A DNA stretch of 64,000 nt. It comes from an uncultured Eubacteriales bacterium. Lineage in GTDB: Bacteria > Bacillota > Clostridia > Oscillospirales > Oscillospiraceae. The number at the start of each line of letters is the position of its first letter. Position 1 is the stretch's first letter. Under the pieces are notes generated by a model. The model did no database searches, had not been told where the DNA came from, and saw nothing but the letters and a program-made list of their open reading frames with translations. A program made the translations under genes and the position numbers. The stretch spans positions 40,909 to 104,908 of the forward strand of contig UQSF01000007.1 in NCBI GenBank assembly GCA_900543625.1, in the 5' to 3' direction. Shown here in pieces: positions 43,586 through 51,730 of the stretch.

Positions 43586-43614
43586 ACTATAGCACGCAAA
43601 ACCGGTTCTGTCGA
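43586..43614 (-). promoter_or_regulatory. promoter of the SGNH hydrolase
   Basis: TCGACA, 17 bases, TATAGT on the minus strand. Confidence 0.6.
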
Positions 43615-43624
43615 GGGGTGTCAC

Positions 43625-43990
43625 ATATGTTTTCGCGTCACAAAAACGGGATGCGGCAAGCGCGCCGTCGCATGCATCGGGATGCGCCTTTTTCAAATGC
43701 GTAATCATTTGCAAGGAGAATCGTTTTGGGGAAAACGACACGACCAACCATTGCGCGTCAACAAAGAAATCCGAGCGATAAGGGGAGGCGCACAGCGGCC
43801 TCTTTTCCCTGTGCCGAGACTGGGAGACGAAGGATTTCCCGGCAGCGCATAAAGCCAATCATCCAGCGGCTCAGCGTCCCGGTTCCGGCGAGGACGGTAT
43901 CCGGCACACGGCGTGCCAAACCGTGGGGGGGAGCAAAACGAACATAAACAAGGTGGCATTTTCCCGCTCTCATTGTGATACCATCCGAAA
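43625..43990. other. long non-coding stretch before purC
   Basis: No reading frame here has a ribosome binding site or protein-like composition. Short hairpins are present, for example CAAATG/CATTTG around 43695-43712, CGTTTT/AAAACG around 43733-43748 and GGCACACGGCGTGCC near 43905. The base composition is less GC-biased than in the flanking genes. I see no riboswitch or known RNA motif, although purine genes are often controlled from such leaders. Confidence 0.5.
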
Positions 43991-44014
43991 TCGCAAAAAC
44001 ACCTTGAAAAAATA

Positions 44015-44043
44015 TTGTTTTTCTGATCCTTTCGGTCTAATAT
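44015..44043 (+). promoter_or_regulatory. promoter of purC-purF
   Basis: TTGTTT, 17 bases, TAATAT. GGAGGT stands 6 bases before the purC ATG. Confidence 0.6.
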
Positions 44044-44096
44044 CACAGTATAAAAACATTCTGCCAAAAAAATCAATTTATCATGGAGGTATTGCT

Positions 44097-44807
44097 ATGC
44101 AGAAGCTTGAGAAGCTGTACGAAGGCAAGGCCAAGATGGTCTTTCGCACCGACGACCCCGAACTGCTGATCGTCGAATACAAGGATGATGCCACCGCCTT
44201 TAACGGCGAAAAGCGGGGCACCATCGCCGGAAAAGGCGTCATCAACAACCGGGTGACCAACCACCTGATGACGCTGCTGGAAGAGCAGGGCGTGCCCACC
44301 CACTTCGTGCGGGAGCTTTCCGACCGGGAGACCCTCGTCAAGAAGGTCACCATCGTCCCCCTCGAGGTCATCGTCCGCAACATCTCCGCCGGCTCCTTCG
44401 CCAAGCGGTATGGCGTGGAGGAGGGCATTGTGTTTGACGCCCCCACCATCGAGTTCTCTTATAAAAACGACAGCCTCGGCGACCCGCTCATCAACGCCTA
44501 CCACGCGCTGGCCCTGAAGCTGGCAACGGCCGAGGAGCTGGAGCAGATCAAGGCGCTGGCCTTCCGGGTCAACGACCTGCTCAAGGGCATCATGAAGGGC
44601 ATCGGCATCGACCTTGTGGACTTCAAGCTGGAGTTTGGCCGCCTGCCCGACGGCAGCATCGTCCTCGCCGACGAGATCAGCCCCGACACCTGCCGCCTCT
44701 GGGACGAGACGACCCACGAAAAACTGGACAAGGATCGTTTCCGCCGTGACCTCGGCAATGTGGAGGGCGCATATCAGGAGATCCTGCGCCGTATGCTCGG
44801 CGCGTGA
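44097..44807 (+). CDS. purC: phosphoribosylaminoimidazole-succinocarboxamide synthase
   Basis: The 236-residue enzyme joins CAIR and aspartate with ATP in purine synthesis. It has LYEGKAKMVF, YKDDATAFNGEKRGTI, ISAGSFAKRYGVEEG and LADEISPDTCRLWD, and the bacterial length. The ATG at 44097 follows GGAGG. It overlaps or abuts purF. Compared with surrounding genes it uses far more CGG for arginine and CCC for proline, so it may have been acquired together with purF. Confidence 0.96.
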   Translation: MQKLEKLYEGKAKMVFRTDDPELLIVEYKDDATAFNGEKRGTIAGKGVINNRVTNHLMTLLEEQGVPTHFVRELSDRETLVKKVTIVPLEVIVRNISAGSFAKRYGVEEGIVFDAPTIEFSYKNDSLGDPLINAYHALALKLATAEELEQIKALAFRVNDLLKGIMKGIGIDLVDFKLEFGRLPDGSIVLADEISPDTCRLWDETTHEKLDKDRFRRDLGNVEGAYQEILRRMLGA

Positions 44808-44821
44808 CGGGGCGCGGGCCT

Positions 44822-46246
44822 ATGTTTTCAAAGATTCATGAGGAATGCGGTGTTTTCGGCATTTACACTGGAGGCGGGACGGATGTTGCCGGGCTGACTT
44901 ACAGCGCTCTGTTCGCGCTTCAGCACCGGGGACAGGAGAGCTGCGGCATTGCCGTCAACGACGACGGCGTCATATCGGGATATAAGGACCTCGGCCTTGT
45001 CGGTGAGGTCTTCCCTCCCGAGCGCCTGCAAAAGCTCGGCGGAGGCCAGCTGGCGGTGGGTCATGTCCGCTACGCCACCACCGGCAGGAAGAGCCGCGAA
45101 AACGCCCAGCCCCTGATCATCAATCATATCAAGGGCAGCATGGCGCTCGCCCACAACGGCAACCTGACAAACGCCGCCGAGCTGCGGGAGGCACTGGAGC
45201 TCAACGGCGCGATATTCCACACCACCAGCGACACCGAGGTCATTGCCTATACCATCACCAACGAGCGTCTGCGGGCCTCCTCCATTGAGGAGGCGGTCTC
45301 TGCCGCCATGGACAGGATCAAGGGCGCGTACTCGCTGGTCATCATGTCGCCCCAGAAGCTGATCGCCGTCCGGGATCCCCACGGTTTCCGGCCGCTCTGC
45401 ATCGGAAGGCTGGGAGACGGCTGGGTCTTTGCCTCCGAGAGCTGCGCGCTGGACGGCATTGGTGCACAGTTCGTGCGGGACGTGCGTCCCGGCGAGATCG
45501 TCATCGCGGACAAGGGCGGCCTGCGCAGCATAACCACCCACTGCGGTCAGTGCCCCCGCTCGCTGTGCGTCTTTGAGTACATCTACTTCGCCCGTCCGGA
45601 CTCCGTCATAGACGGCAGCTGCGTCCACACCGCGCGGCAGCGCGCCGGGGCATTTCTGGCACTCGAGCACCCCGTTCAGGCGGACGTGGTCATCGGCGTT
45701 CCGGACTCCGGCCTGGACGCCGCCCTCGGCTATTCCAAGCAGTCCGGCATCCCGTACGGCGTAGGCTTCATCAAAAACAAGTATATCGCCCGCACCTTTA
45801 TCCAGCCGGAGCAGAGCCAGCGGGAGAAATCCGTCAACATCAAGCTCAACACCATCTCCTCCACCATCCGCGGCAAGCGTGTGGTACTGATCGACGACTC
45901 CATCGTCCGCGGCACCACCTGCGCCCACATCGTAAAGCTCGTCCGCGAGGCCGGCGCGACGGAGGTTCATATGCGCGTGTCCGCGCCGCCGTTTCTCAAC
46001 CCCTGCTATTTCGGGACGGACGTCGACTCCCGCGAGAACCTCATCGCATGCAGCCACACGATCCCGGAGATCGCGCAGATCATCGGCGTCGACTCCCTCG
46101 GATATCTCAGCACCGACAGCGTAACAAAGCTGGCCGAGTGCGGCGAGGGCTTCTGCACCGGCTGCTTCACGGGGGAATATCCCGTTGAGGTGCCGGAGAA
46201 AAAGGCCAAGTTCCGCTTTGAGCGCGGACTCAGCGAAAAGGAATGA
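44822..46246 (+). CDS. purF: amidophosphoribosyltransferase
   Basis: The 474-residue enzyme starts purine synthesis by transferring ammonia from glutamine to PRPP. An eight-residue propeptide (MFSKIHEE) precedes the nucleophilic Cys of CGVFGIY, which is exposed by cleavage in this family. The glutaminase domain has ALQHRGQES and HVRYATTG, the PRPP loop is VVLIDDSIVRGTT near residue 358, and cysteines of an iron-sulfur cluster appear in the C-terminal part (ECGEGFCTGCF). An in-frame GTG 18 bases upstream, overlapping the purC stop, is a less likely start. Confidence 0.95.
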   Translation: MFSKIHEECGVFGIYTGGGTDVAGLTYSALFALQHRGQESCGIAVNDDGVISGYKDLGLVGEVFPPERLQKLGGGQLAVGHVRYATTGRKSRENAQPLIINHIKGSMALAHNGNLTNAAELREALELNGAIFHTTSDTEVIAYTITNERLRASSIEEAVSAAMDRIKGAYSLVIMSPQKLIAVRDPHGFRPLCIGRLGDGWVFASESCALDGIGAQFVRDVRPGEIVIADKGGLRSITTHCGQCPRSLCVFEYIYFARPDSVIDGSCVHTARQRAGAFLALEHPVQADVVIGVPDSGLDAALGYSKQSGIPYGVGFIKNKYIARTFIQPEQSQREKSVNIKLNTISSTIRGKRVVLIDDSIVRGTTCAHIVKLVREAGATEVHMRVSAPPFLNPCYFGTDVDSRENLIACSHTIPEIAQIIGVDSLGYLSTDSVTKLAECGEGFCTGCFTGEYPVEVPEKKAKFRFERGLSEKE

Positions 46247-46306
46247 CGCCGCTCGCGTGCCTTTACGCTGATGCCAACAAAAACCCGGCCGCTCGCGCAT
46301 GCAAAA

Positions 46307-46349
46307 ACCCCCGCGCTTGTCATTGCGACAAGCGCGGGGGTGACTTTTT
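46307..46349 (+). terminator. purC-purF terminator
   Basis: ACCCCCGCGCTTGTC/GACAAGCGCGGGGGT is followed by GACTTTTT. Confidence 0.88.
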
Positions 46350-46361
46350 GTGCAGCAGGCG

Positions 46362-46664
46362 TTACCGCTTGCTCTCCCGGTTGATGCGGATCAGAAAGAA
46401 CACGATGACCGGAGCCGTCAGGACAACACCGAGCACCACGAGCCAAGGTGCGTCCACGATCGAGCCGAGGATCCCGACCGCCATGCAGCCCACGCAGGAA
46501 AACATCATCCGGCTCATGTCTCTCAGGATCTTGCGCGCATCATACCGTGCCTTGTTCTCCTCCGGGAGCGTGTTATAGCCCGCGATCAAAAATGTGCCTT
46601 TTCCGCAAGCAAACACGATGCCCAGAATCAGAAAAAGCAGCGCGGCGATGATCTGTGCTTTCAT
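46362..46664 (-). CDS. DUF3784-type small membrane protein
   Basis: The 100-residue protein has three hydrophobic segments. The first is AQIIAALLFLILGIVFACGKG. The loop LIAGYNTLPEENKARYDARKI, characteristic of DUF3784, comes next, and the protein ends with a basic RINRESKR. The ATG at 46664 has GGAGG 9 bases upstream. Nothing in the neighbourhood hints at its role. Confidence 0.8.
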   Translation of the reverse strand: MKAQIIAALLFLILGIVFACGKGTFLIAGYNTLPEENKARYDARKILRDMSRMMFSCVGCMAVGILGSIVDAPWLVVLGVVLTAPVIVFFLIRINRESKR

Positions 46665-46720
46665 GCGAATTCCTCCCATCAGCGGATGCGAGATCTTGTT
46701 CCTTTTCTTTGAATAATAGG

Positions 46721-46759
46721 AAATCCCCCCCATGACCCAACGGTCACGGGGAGGATTTC
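46721..46759 (-). terminator. tRNA-Ala terminator
   Basis: AATCCTCCCCGTGACC/GGGTCATGGGGGGGATT is followed by TTCCTATT on the minus strand. Confidence 0.75.
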
Positions 46760-46766
46760 TGAAGTT

Positions 46767-46842
46767 TGGTGGAGACGGAGGGATTCGAACCCTTGACCTC
46801 TCGGATGCGAACCGAACGCTCTCCCAGCTGAGCTACGCCCCC
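46767..46842 (-). tRNA. tRNA-Ala(CGC)
   Basis: The 76-nt tRNA has acceptor GGGGGCG/CGTCTCC, anticodon stem TTCGG/CCGAG with loop TTCGCAT (anticodon CGC), GGTTCGAATCC and encoded CCA. Confidence 0.93.
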
Positions 46843-46949
46843 ACAAGGCTTGTTCATTATAGCACATTTTTCACATTTGTAAAGACCTTTTTTTCTTCCG
46901 GCGCATTTTTGTGCGAAAAAGTCCCGAAAAAGAAAATTGCTTCCCGCTC

Positions 46950-46978
46950 TTGCGCAATCGCCGCTTTTGTAGTAGAAT
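46950..46978 (+). promoter_or_regulatory. promoter of the SRP RNA
   Basis: TTGCGC, 17 bases, TAGAAT. Confidence 0.65.
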
Positions 46979-46986
46979 ACTTGCAC

Positions 46987-47284
46987 GTGGCCATTGACAA
47001 GGCTGCACTAGTCGGGGAGCCAGCGGTGTCCTGTACCTGCAATCCGCTATAGCAGGGATGAATTCCCGCCCCCGGATAGGTTGATGTGTCGTCTGCCCGC
47101 AGTAAGCGGCGTTGAAGGTTCGGTCCCGCGCAACGGAGCCTTGTGAACCATGTCAGGCGGGGAACCGAGCAGCATTAAGCAGGTCACTCCGTGTGCCGTG
47201 GGGGCGCCGAGCCCGAGCTGGCTGCTGTGGTAACGGGCATGTCGTCTATTCAAAGGTGGGTGTGCAGTCTTGTCAATGGTCACG
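46987..47284 (+). ncRNA. signal recognition particle RNA, long (Bacillus) type
   Basis: The ends pair perfectly: GGCCATTGACAAGGCTGCAC near the start and GTGCAGTCTTGTCAATGGTC near the end. The Alu-domain elements AGTCGGGGAGCCAGCGGT, CCTGTACCTGCAATCCGCT and TAGCAGGG match Bacillus scRNA. The S-domain core is CCATGTCAGGCGGGGAACC then GAGCAGCATTAAGC with a GGAA tetraloop. At about 298 nt it is of the long form with an Alu domain. It lies directly before dnaX, as in many Firmicutes, and ends in TTTTTT. Confidence 0.95.
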
Positions 47285-47322
47285 TTTTTTATGTTTTCCG
47301 TTCCCGGAGGTGACGCGCGCAA

Positions 47323-49200
47323 ATGATGTATCAGGCGCTCTATCGCAAATACCGGCCGAAGACGTTTGACGACGTTGTCGGTCAGGAACATATTACCGAG
47401 ACGCTGAAAAAGCAGGTCGAGACCGGGCGGCTGTCCCACGCCTACCTGTTCATCGGCACGCGCGGGACCGGTAAGACCACCTGTGCCAAGATCCTGGCCA
47501 AGGCGGTCAACTGCGAGCATCCGGTCAACGGCAATCCGTGCAACCAATGCGCCGCCTGCCGCGGCATCGACGACGGGTCGATCCTCGACGTGGTCGAGCT
47601 GGACGCCGCGTCCAACAACGGCGTCGACAACGTGCGCGCCCTGCGCGATGAGGCGGTGTTTTCCCCCGCCAGCGTGCGCAAGCGTGTCTATATCGTCGAC
47701 GAGGTGCACATGCTCAGCAACTCGGCGTTCAATGCTCTGCTGAAGATCCTTGAAGAGCCGCCGGAGCACCTCATGTTCATCCTTGCAACGACGGAGCTGC
47801 ACAAAGTCCCGGCAACGATCCTGTCCCGCTGCCAGCGGCACAGCTTCAAGCGCATCCCGGTCGACACGATCACCGCGCGCCTGAACTTCGTCGCGCAGCA
47901 GGAGCACCTGAATCTGCAGCCGGATGCGGCCGCGCTGCTCGCCCGCATGGCGGACGGCGGCATGCGCGACGCGCTCACACTGCTCGACCAGTGCTGCGGA
48001 AATGAATGTATCTCGACCGACGCGGTCATCTCCGCCATCGGTCTTGCCGGAAACCTGCGCACGGCGCAGCTTTTGCGAAGCGTTGCCGCCGGTGACACCG
48101 CAGGCGCGCTCGAACAGTTCCGTGAGCTCTGGCAGGATGGGAAAGGCCCCTCTGCCCTGCTCGACGAGCTGAGCATGCTCCAGCGCGACCTGCTCATGCA
48201 GGCCGTTGCGCCGCGCGGCGGCCGGGAGCTGCTCTCCGGCGCATATGACCCGGTCACGCTTGAGGAGCTCTCCGGTGCATTTTCGTCCGCGCAGCTGCTG
48301 GCAAACCTTCAGAGCATCCAGCAGACGCTCGGCGCGATGGCATCGCAGCCCAACCCGCGCATCGCGGCGGAGTTGTGCCTGATCCGGCTCTGCCGGCCGG
48401 AGCTATGCGACGATGTGCCGACGCTGTGCGCGCGCATGGACAAGCTCGAACAGACCGTATACAGCGGAGCGATCCCCGCGCCGCGCGCATCTGCGCCCGC
48501 GCCGAAGGCGAAGCCTGAACCGAAACCGGTACACGACGACGTTCCCCCTTGGGAACCGCCCGCACCGCCGGTCTCCGCGCCGAAGGCGAAGCCTGAACCG
48601 AAGCCGGTATTCGACGACGTCCCCCCTTGGGAGCCGCCCGCACCGCCGGTCTCTGCGCCGAAGGCAAAACCCGAGCCGAAACCGGTACACGATGACGTTC
48701 CCCCTTGGGAGCCGCCCGCGCCGCCGGTCTCCGCGCCGAAGGCAAAGCCCGAGCCGAAACCGGTATTCGACGACGTCCCCCCATGGGAGCCGCCAGAGAC
48801 CGTTCCCGCTCCCATTCCGGAGCCCGAACCCGAGCCGATCCCGGAGCCGGTGTCCGCGCCCGCGCCGGAGGCTGCGCCCACTGAAGCGGGCACGTTTGAC
48901 TGGCAGGCGCTGTGCGCATACATGGAGCGCGAGCTGCCGGTCGGCATCTATCATTTTCTGCTTGACCCGCTGCAGGCGGCCGGTGAGCTGGCCGACGGCA
49001 CGCTGACCCTGCACCTGAACAAAGCTCCGGCTTATCCGATGTTCAACAAGCCCGAGATCGCGGAGAAATTCCGTCTGGCCGTGCAGACACTGACCGGGCA
49101 AAATGTCCGCGTGGTCATGCAGCCGATGGACACGGCGACCCAGATCAAGCAGCGGCAGATCGAGGAGCTGACACGCTTCCCGAACGTAACGATCCGATAA
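47323..49200 (+). CDS. dnaX: DNA polymerase III subunit gamma/tau
   Basis: The 625-residue protein is the clamp-loader ATPase. The N-terminal AAA+ part shows YRPKTFDDVVGQEHI, Walker A GTRGTGKTT near residue 47, a zinc site in CNQCAAC, Walker B VYIVDEVHML and the SRC arginine finger LSRCQRH. Domain III ends near residue 380. Residues 393-490 are four near-identical 26-residue Pro-rich units, followed by another Pro/Glu linker and a C-terminal tau-type domain that should contact the polymerase. The ATG has GGAGG upstream at a slightly long spacing of 12. Confidence 0.95.
   Translation: MMYQALYRKYRPKTFDDVVGQEHITETLKKQVETGRLSHAYLFIGTRGTGKTTCAKILAKAVNCEHPVNGNPCNQCAACRGIDDGSILDVVELDAASNNGVDNVRALRDEAVFSPASVRKRVYIVDEVHMLSNSAFNALLKILEEPPEHLMFILATTELHKVPATILSRCQRHSFKRIPVDTITARLNFVAQQEHLNLQPDAAALLARMADGGMRDALTLLDQCCGNECISTDAVISAIGLAGNLRTAQLLRSVAAGDTAGALEQFRELWQDGKGPSALLDELSMLQRDLLMQAVAPRGGRELLSGAYDPVTLEELSGAFSSAQLLANLQSIQQTLGAMASQPNPRIAAELCLIRLCRPELCDDVPTLCARMDKLEQTVYSGAIPAPRASAPAPKAKPEPKPVHDDVPPWEPPAPPVSAPKAKPEPKPVFDDVPPWEPPAPPVSAPKAKPEPKPVHDDVPPWEPPAPPVSAPKAKPEPKPVFDDVPPWEPPETVPAPIPEPEPEPIPEPVSAPAPEAAPTEAGTFDWQALCAYMERELPVGIYHFLLDPLQAAGELADGTLTLHLNKAPAYPMFNKPEIAEKFRLAVQTLTGQNVRVVMQPMDTATQIKQRQIEELTRFPNVTIR
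48499..48798 (+). repeat. 78-bp tandem repeat inside dnaX
   Basis: Four units start at 48499, 48577, 48655 and 48733, and the last is incomplete. Each encodes APKAKPEPKPV, H or F, DDVPPWEPP. Units 1 and 3 have His and units 2 and 4 have Phe, so a two-unit block was duplicated as a whole. Confidence 0.92.
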
Positions 49201-49230
49201 AAAAATTTTGATTCACAGGAGGATACAAAC

Positions 49231-49569
49231 ATGGCAAGAGGCGGTTTTCGCGGCGGTTATGGCGGCATGAATCAGGCCAACATGATGAAGCAGGCGCAGA
49301 AGATGCAGCAGGACTTCCTGCGGATGCAGAAAGAGCTGGAGGAAAAAGAGTTCACGGCGAAGGCCGGTGGCGGCATGGTCACGGCCGTTGTCAACGGCAA
49401 CCGTGAGGTCACCAAGATCGAGATCAAGCCCGAAGCGGTCGATCCCGATGATGTCGAGATGCTCGAGGATCTGGTGCTGGCAGCCGTCAACGAGGCGCTG
49501 CGCCAGTACGAGGCGGCCTCCGACGCCACGGTCAACAAGATCGCCGGCGGCATGAAGCTCGGCTTCTAA
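49231..49569 (+). CDS. YbaB/EbfC family nucleoid-associated protein
   Basis: The 112-residue protein has a Gly-rich N-terminus (ARGGFRGGYGGMNQ), a long amphipathic helix, KQAQKMQQDFLRMQKELEEKE, broken here as KQAQKMQQDFLRM and KELEEKEF, and the family core GGGMVTAVVNGNREV, then DVEMLEDLVLAAVNEAL. These small dimers bind DNA and often follow dnaX. The usual third gene, recR, is not present downstream. Confidence 0.92.
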   Translation: MARGGFRGGYGGMNQANMMKQAQKMQQDFLRMQKELEEKEFTAKAGGGMVTAVVNGNREVTKIEIKPEAVDPDDVEMLEDLVLAAVNEALRQYEAASDATVNKIAGGMKLGF

Positions 49570-49583
49570 ACCCATAAAAATCA

Positions 49584-49620
49584 GCACGCACGGTCCCATT
49601 GGGACGGTGCGTGCCTTTTT
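49584..49620 (+). terminator. dnaX-ybaB terminator
   Basis: GCACGCACGGTCCC/GGGACGGTGCGTGC is followed by CTTTTT. It also covers the end of the convergent dinB. Confidence 0.82.
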
Positions 49621-50845
49621 ATTTGCGCAAAAATGCGTGCTCCTCGCGCTGGACAAGGCCGAGCGCCGGGTCAAAACAGGCGCGGCCGCGCAGGACGCAG
49701 GTCTTGCCGTAGCGGGCGCGGAGATTGTCGAGCGTGACATCGAGCCGGCGCTGACATGCGCGGCGCTCCGCGTCCTCGAACAGGTCCATCTGGTGCGGCG
49801 CGCACGCAGGCTGGAGATCCAGCGCGCGCACGCCGATGCTGCGCAGCGGCTCAGGCCACAGGTGCGCCTGCTCGCACAGCGCCAGCGCCGCATCCAGCAC
49901 CTCGCTCGTCAGATCCGTCGGATGGCGCAGCGCCATGCGGTGACTGCACCAGCGCAGGTCCGCCGTGCGCACACTCAGCTCCACCGTGCGGCACTGATAC
50001 CCCTCCAGCCGCAGACGCGCACCCACGCTCTCGGAAAGCGACAGCAGCGCCGCGCGCGCATCCGCCTCGCAGATCAGGTCACGCGGCGCGGTGGCGCTGT
50101 TGCCGATGGACTTCGGCGGCGGCAGATCCTCCACCCGGTGCACCGGCGCGGGATCATAGCCGTTGGCATAGGCGTGCAGCTGCACCCCGCTCTTGCCGAA
50201 ACGCTGCCGGAGCATATCCGCATCCGCCGCCGCGAGCGCGCCGACCGTGCGGATGCCCAGCCGCTCGAGCTGCCGCACCGAGCTGCGCCCGGCAAAGAGC
50301 AGGCTGCCCACCGGCAGTGGCCAGACCATGTCGGCAAAGCGTGCGCGGTCAATGACCGTCACGGCGTTCGGCTTGCGGTAGTCAGAGCCGAGCTTTGCGA
50401 TCACCTTACACCAAGACACGCCGACGCTCACCGTCAGCCCCGTGGCATCGAGCACGCGCTGCCGCACCGCCTGCGCCGTCTGCAGTGCGTCCTCATGGCC
50501 GACGCAGCCGGTCATGTCCAGCCAGCACTCATCCATGCCGAACGGCTCGCACCGGTCGGTGAAGTCGGCATACACCTGCCGCACACGGCGTGAATAATCG
50601 TAGTACAGGTCAAAATCCGGCGGCAGGATCGTCAGCTCCGGGCACTGCTGCCGCGCCGCCCAGAGCGTCATGCCCGTGCGCACACCGGCGGCGCGCGCCA
50701 TCTGATCCTTGGCTAAAATGATGCCGTGGCGCAGCTCCTGCTCCCCGCCGACCGCAACCGGCCGACCGCGCAGCTCCGGATGGCGCAGCAGCTCGATGCT
50801 CGCATAGCAGGCGTTGATATCCGAATGTAAGATCATGCGTTCCAT
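49619..50845 (-). CDS. dinB: Y-family DNA polymerase (Pol IV type)
   Basis: The 408-residue translesion polymerase has ILHSDINACYAS with the first catalytic Asp, GMDECWLDMTG with the Asp-Glu pair near residue 104, VSVGVSWCKVIAKLGSD region in the palm, and a complete little-finger domain. It lacks an obvious beta-clamp QLxLF peptide, but HQMDLFED near residue 366 may serve. The ATG at 50845 has GGAG 9 bases upstream. It is divergent from an S24-type repressor gene that probably controls it during DNA damage. Confidence 0.93.
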   Translation of the reverse strand: MERMILHSDINACYASIELLRHPELRGRPVAVGGEQELRHGIILAKDQMARAAGVRTGMTLWAARQQCPELTILPPDFDLYYDYSRRVRQVYADFTDRCEPFGMDECWLDMTGCVGHEDALQTAQAVRQRVLDATGLTVSVGVSWCKVIAKLGSDYRKPNAVTVIDRARFADMVWPLPVGSLLFAGRSSVRQLERLGIRTVGALAAADADMLRQRFGKSGVQLHAYANGYDPAPVHRVEDLPPPKSIGNSATAPRDLICEADARAALLSLSESVGARLRLEGYQCRTVELSVRTADLRWCSHRMALRHPTDLTSEVLDAALALCEQAHLWPEPLRSIGVRALDLQPACAPHQMDLFEDAERRACQRRLDVTLDNLRARYGKTCVLRGRACFDPALGLVQREEHAFLRK

Positions 50846-50861
50846 GTTCGCGTTCTCCTGC

Positions 50862-50905
50862 AAAGAGATTGCCTTTATTATAAATCTCTTTACGGGATAT
50901 TTAAA
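50862..50905 (-). promoter_or_regulatory. dinB promoter with overlapping inverted repeat
   Basis: TTTAAA, 17 bases, TATAAT (50877-50882) on the minus strand. AAAGAGATT and AATCTCTTT (50862-50870, 50883-50891) form a palindrome with a 12-base centre that covers the -10, a good place for a repressor. Confidence 0.6.
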
Positions 50906-50935
50906 GCGCTTTCTTATCTTTTTCGGATATTCTTC

Positions 50936-50964
50936 TTGTGTTTTTTCGTCGGATGCGATATATT
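50936..50964 (+). promoter_or_regulatory. promoter of the XRE-S24 regulator
   Basis: TTGTGT, 17 bases, TATATT. Confidence 0.65.
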
Positions 50965-50982
50965 GTGTTTGAGGTGCTGCAT

Positions 50983-51678
50983 ATGTACAAAACCTTTGGC
51001 GAAACGATCGCTTCCCTGCGCCGCGCACACGGTATGCGCCAGCAGGCGCTGGCTGAGGCCATGGCTGAGGCCGGGATGCCGGTGTCGAATCAGGCAGTTT
51101 CAAAGTGGGAAAATGACGCCACGCTTCCAAACGCGCAGCAGTTTTTGACGCTCTGCCGCGTGCTGGACGTGGATGATATCGCGGGCACGTTCTCCGGCGG
51201 GGATGCCGGCGGTCTGCTTGCGGGGCTGAATGCAGAGGGGCGCCGCCGCGCGCTGGAATACATCGCGCTGCTGCGCGAGAGCAAGCGCTTTGCCGCCGCG
51301 CCCGAAGTGCCCGCGCTGCGCAGCCTGCCGCTGTACTCGCTGGCCGTCTCGGCCGGGACGGGGCAGTTTCTCGACGGCGAGAGCTATGAGATGCAGCCGG
51401 TCGGTCCGGAAGTGCCGGAGGAGGCGAACTTCGGCGTGCGCGTTGCAGGCGACAGCATGGAGCCGCGCTTTCACGACGGGCAGACCGTCTGGGTGCACCA
51501 GCAGCCGACGCTCACACCCGGCGAGATCGGCGTGTTTCTCTACGACGGCAGCGCCTATCTCAAACAGCTCCGGCGCGACGGAGGGCGCGTTTGGCTGCAC
51601 TCGCTCAACCCGGCCTATCACGATCTGGAGATCTCGGACGCCTTTCCCCTGCGCGTGCTCGGGAAAGCCGTGTCCTGA
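50983..51678 (+). CDS. XRE-family repressor with LexA-like S24 self-cleavage domain
   Basis: The 231-residue protein begins with an HTH (FGETIASLRRAHGMRQQALAEAM) of the XRE type, broken in evidence as ASLRRAHGMRQQALAE and NQAVSKWEND. It ends with an S24 domain. The cleavable Ala-Gly (A124-G125, VSAGTGQF), the nucleophile Ser in AGDSMEPRF (about 158) and the Lys in YLKQLRRDG (about 195) are all visible. It should self-cleave when RecA is activated and then relieve repression. The neighbouring, divergent dinB is the obvious target. Confidence 0.9.
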   Translation: MYKTFGETIASLRRAHGMRQQALAEAMAEAGMPVSNQAVSKWENDATLPNAQQFLTLCRVLDVDDIAGTFSGGDAGGLLAGLNAEGRRRALEYIALLRESKRFAAAPEVPALRSLPLYSLAVSAGTGQFLDGESYEMQPVGPEVPEEANFGVRVAGDSMEPRFHDGQTVWVHQQPTLTPGEIGVFLYDGSAYLKQLRRDGGRVWLHSLNPAYHDLEISDAFPLRVLGKAVS

Positions 51679-51688
51679 CAAAAAGCAG

Positions 51689-51726
51689 AAAACTCCCTGC
51701 GGAACTTAGATTCCGCAGGGAGTTTT
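51689..51726. terminator. bidirectional terminator
   Basis: AAAACTCCCTGCGGAA/TTCCGCAGGGAGTTTT with loop CTTAGA. Confidence 0.9.
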
Positions 51727-51730
51727 CGCA

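Noticed and set aside
43549..43599. TTG start for the SGNH hydrolase at 43599.
   Set aside because: It lies inside the promoter region near the -10, so it can hardly be translated. The GTG at 43548 fits better.
43705..44076. A 123-codon minus-strand frame before purC.
   Set aside because: No ribosome binding site, no family resemblance and an unlikely composition. It is treated as non-coding.
47047..47907. A 286-codon minus-strand frame over the SRP RNA and dnaX.
   Set aside because: It covers a clear SRP RNA and the AAA+ part of dnaX in antisense.
48499..48798. CRISPR-like array.
   Set aside because: The units are contiguous without spacers and encode an in-frame protein repeat in dnaX.
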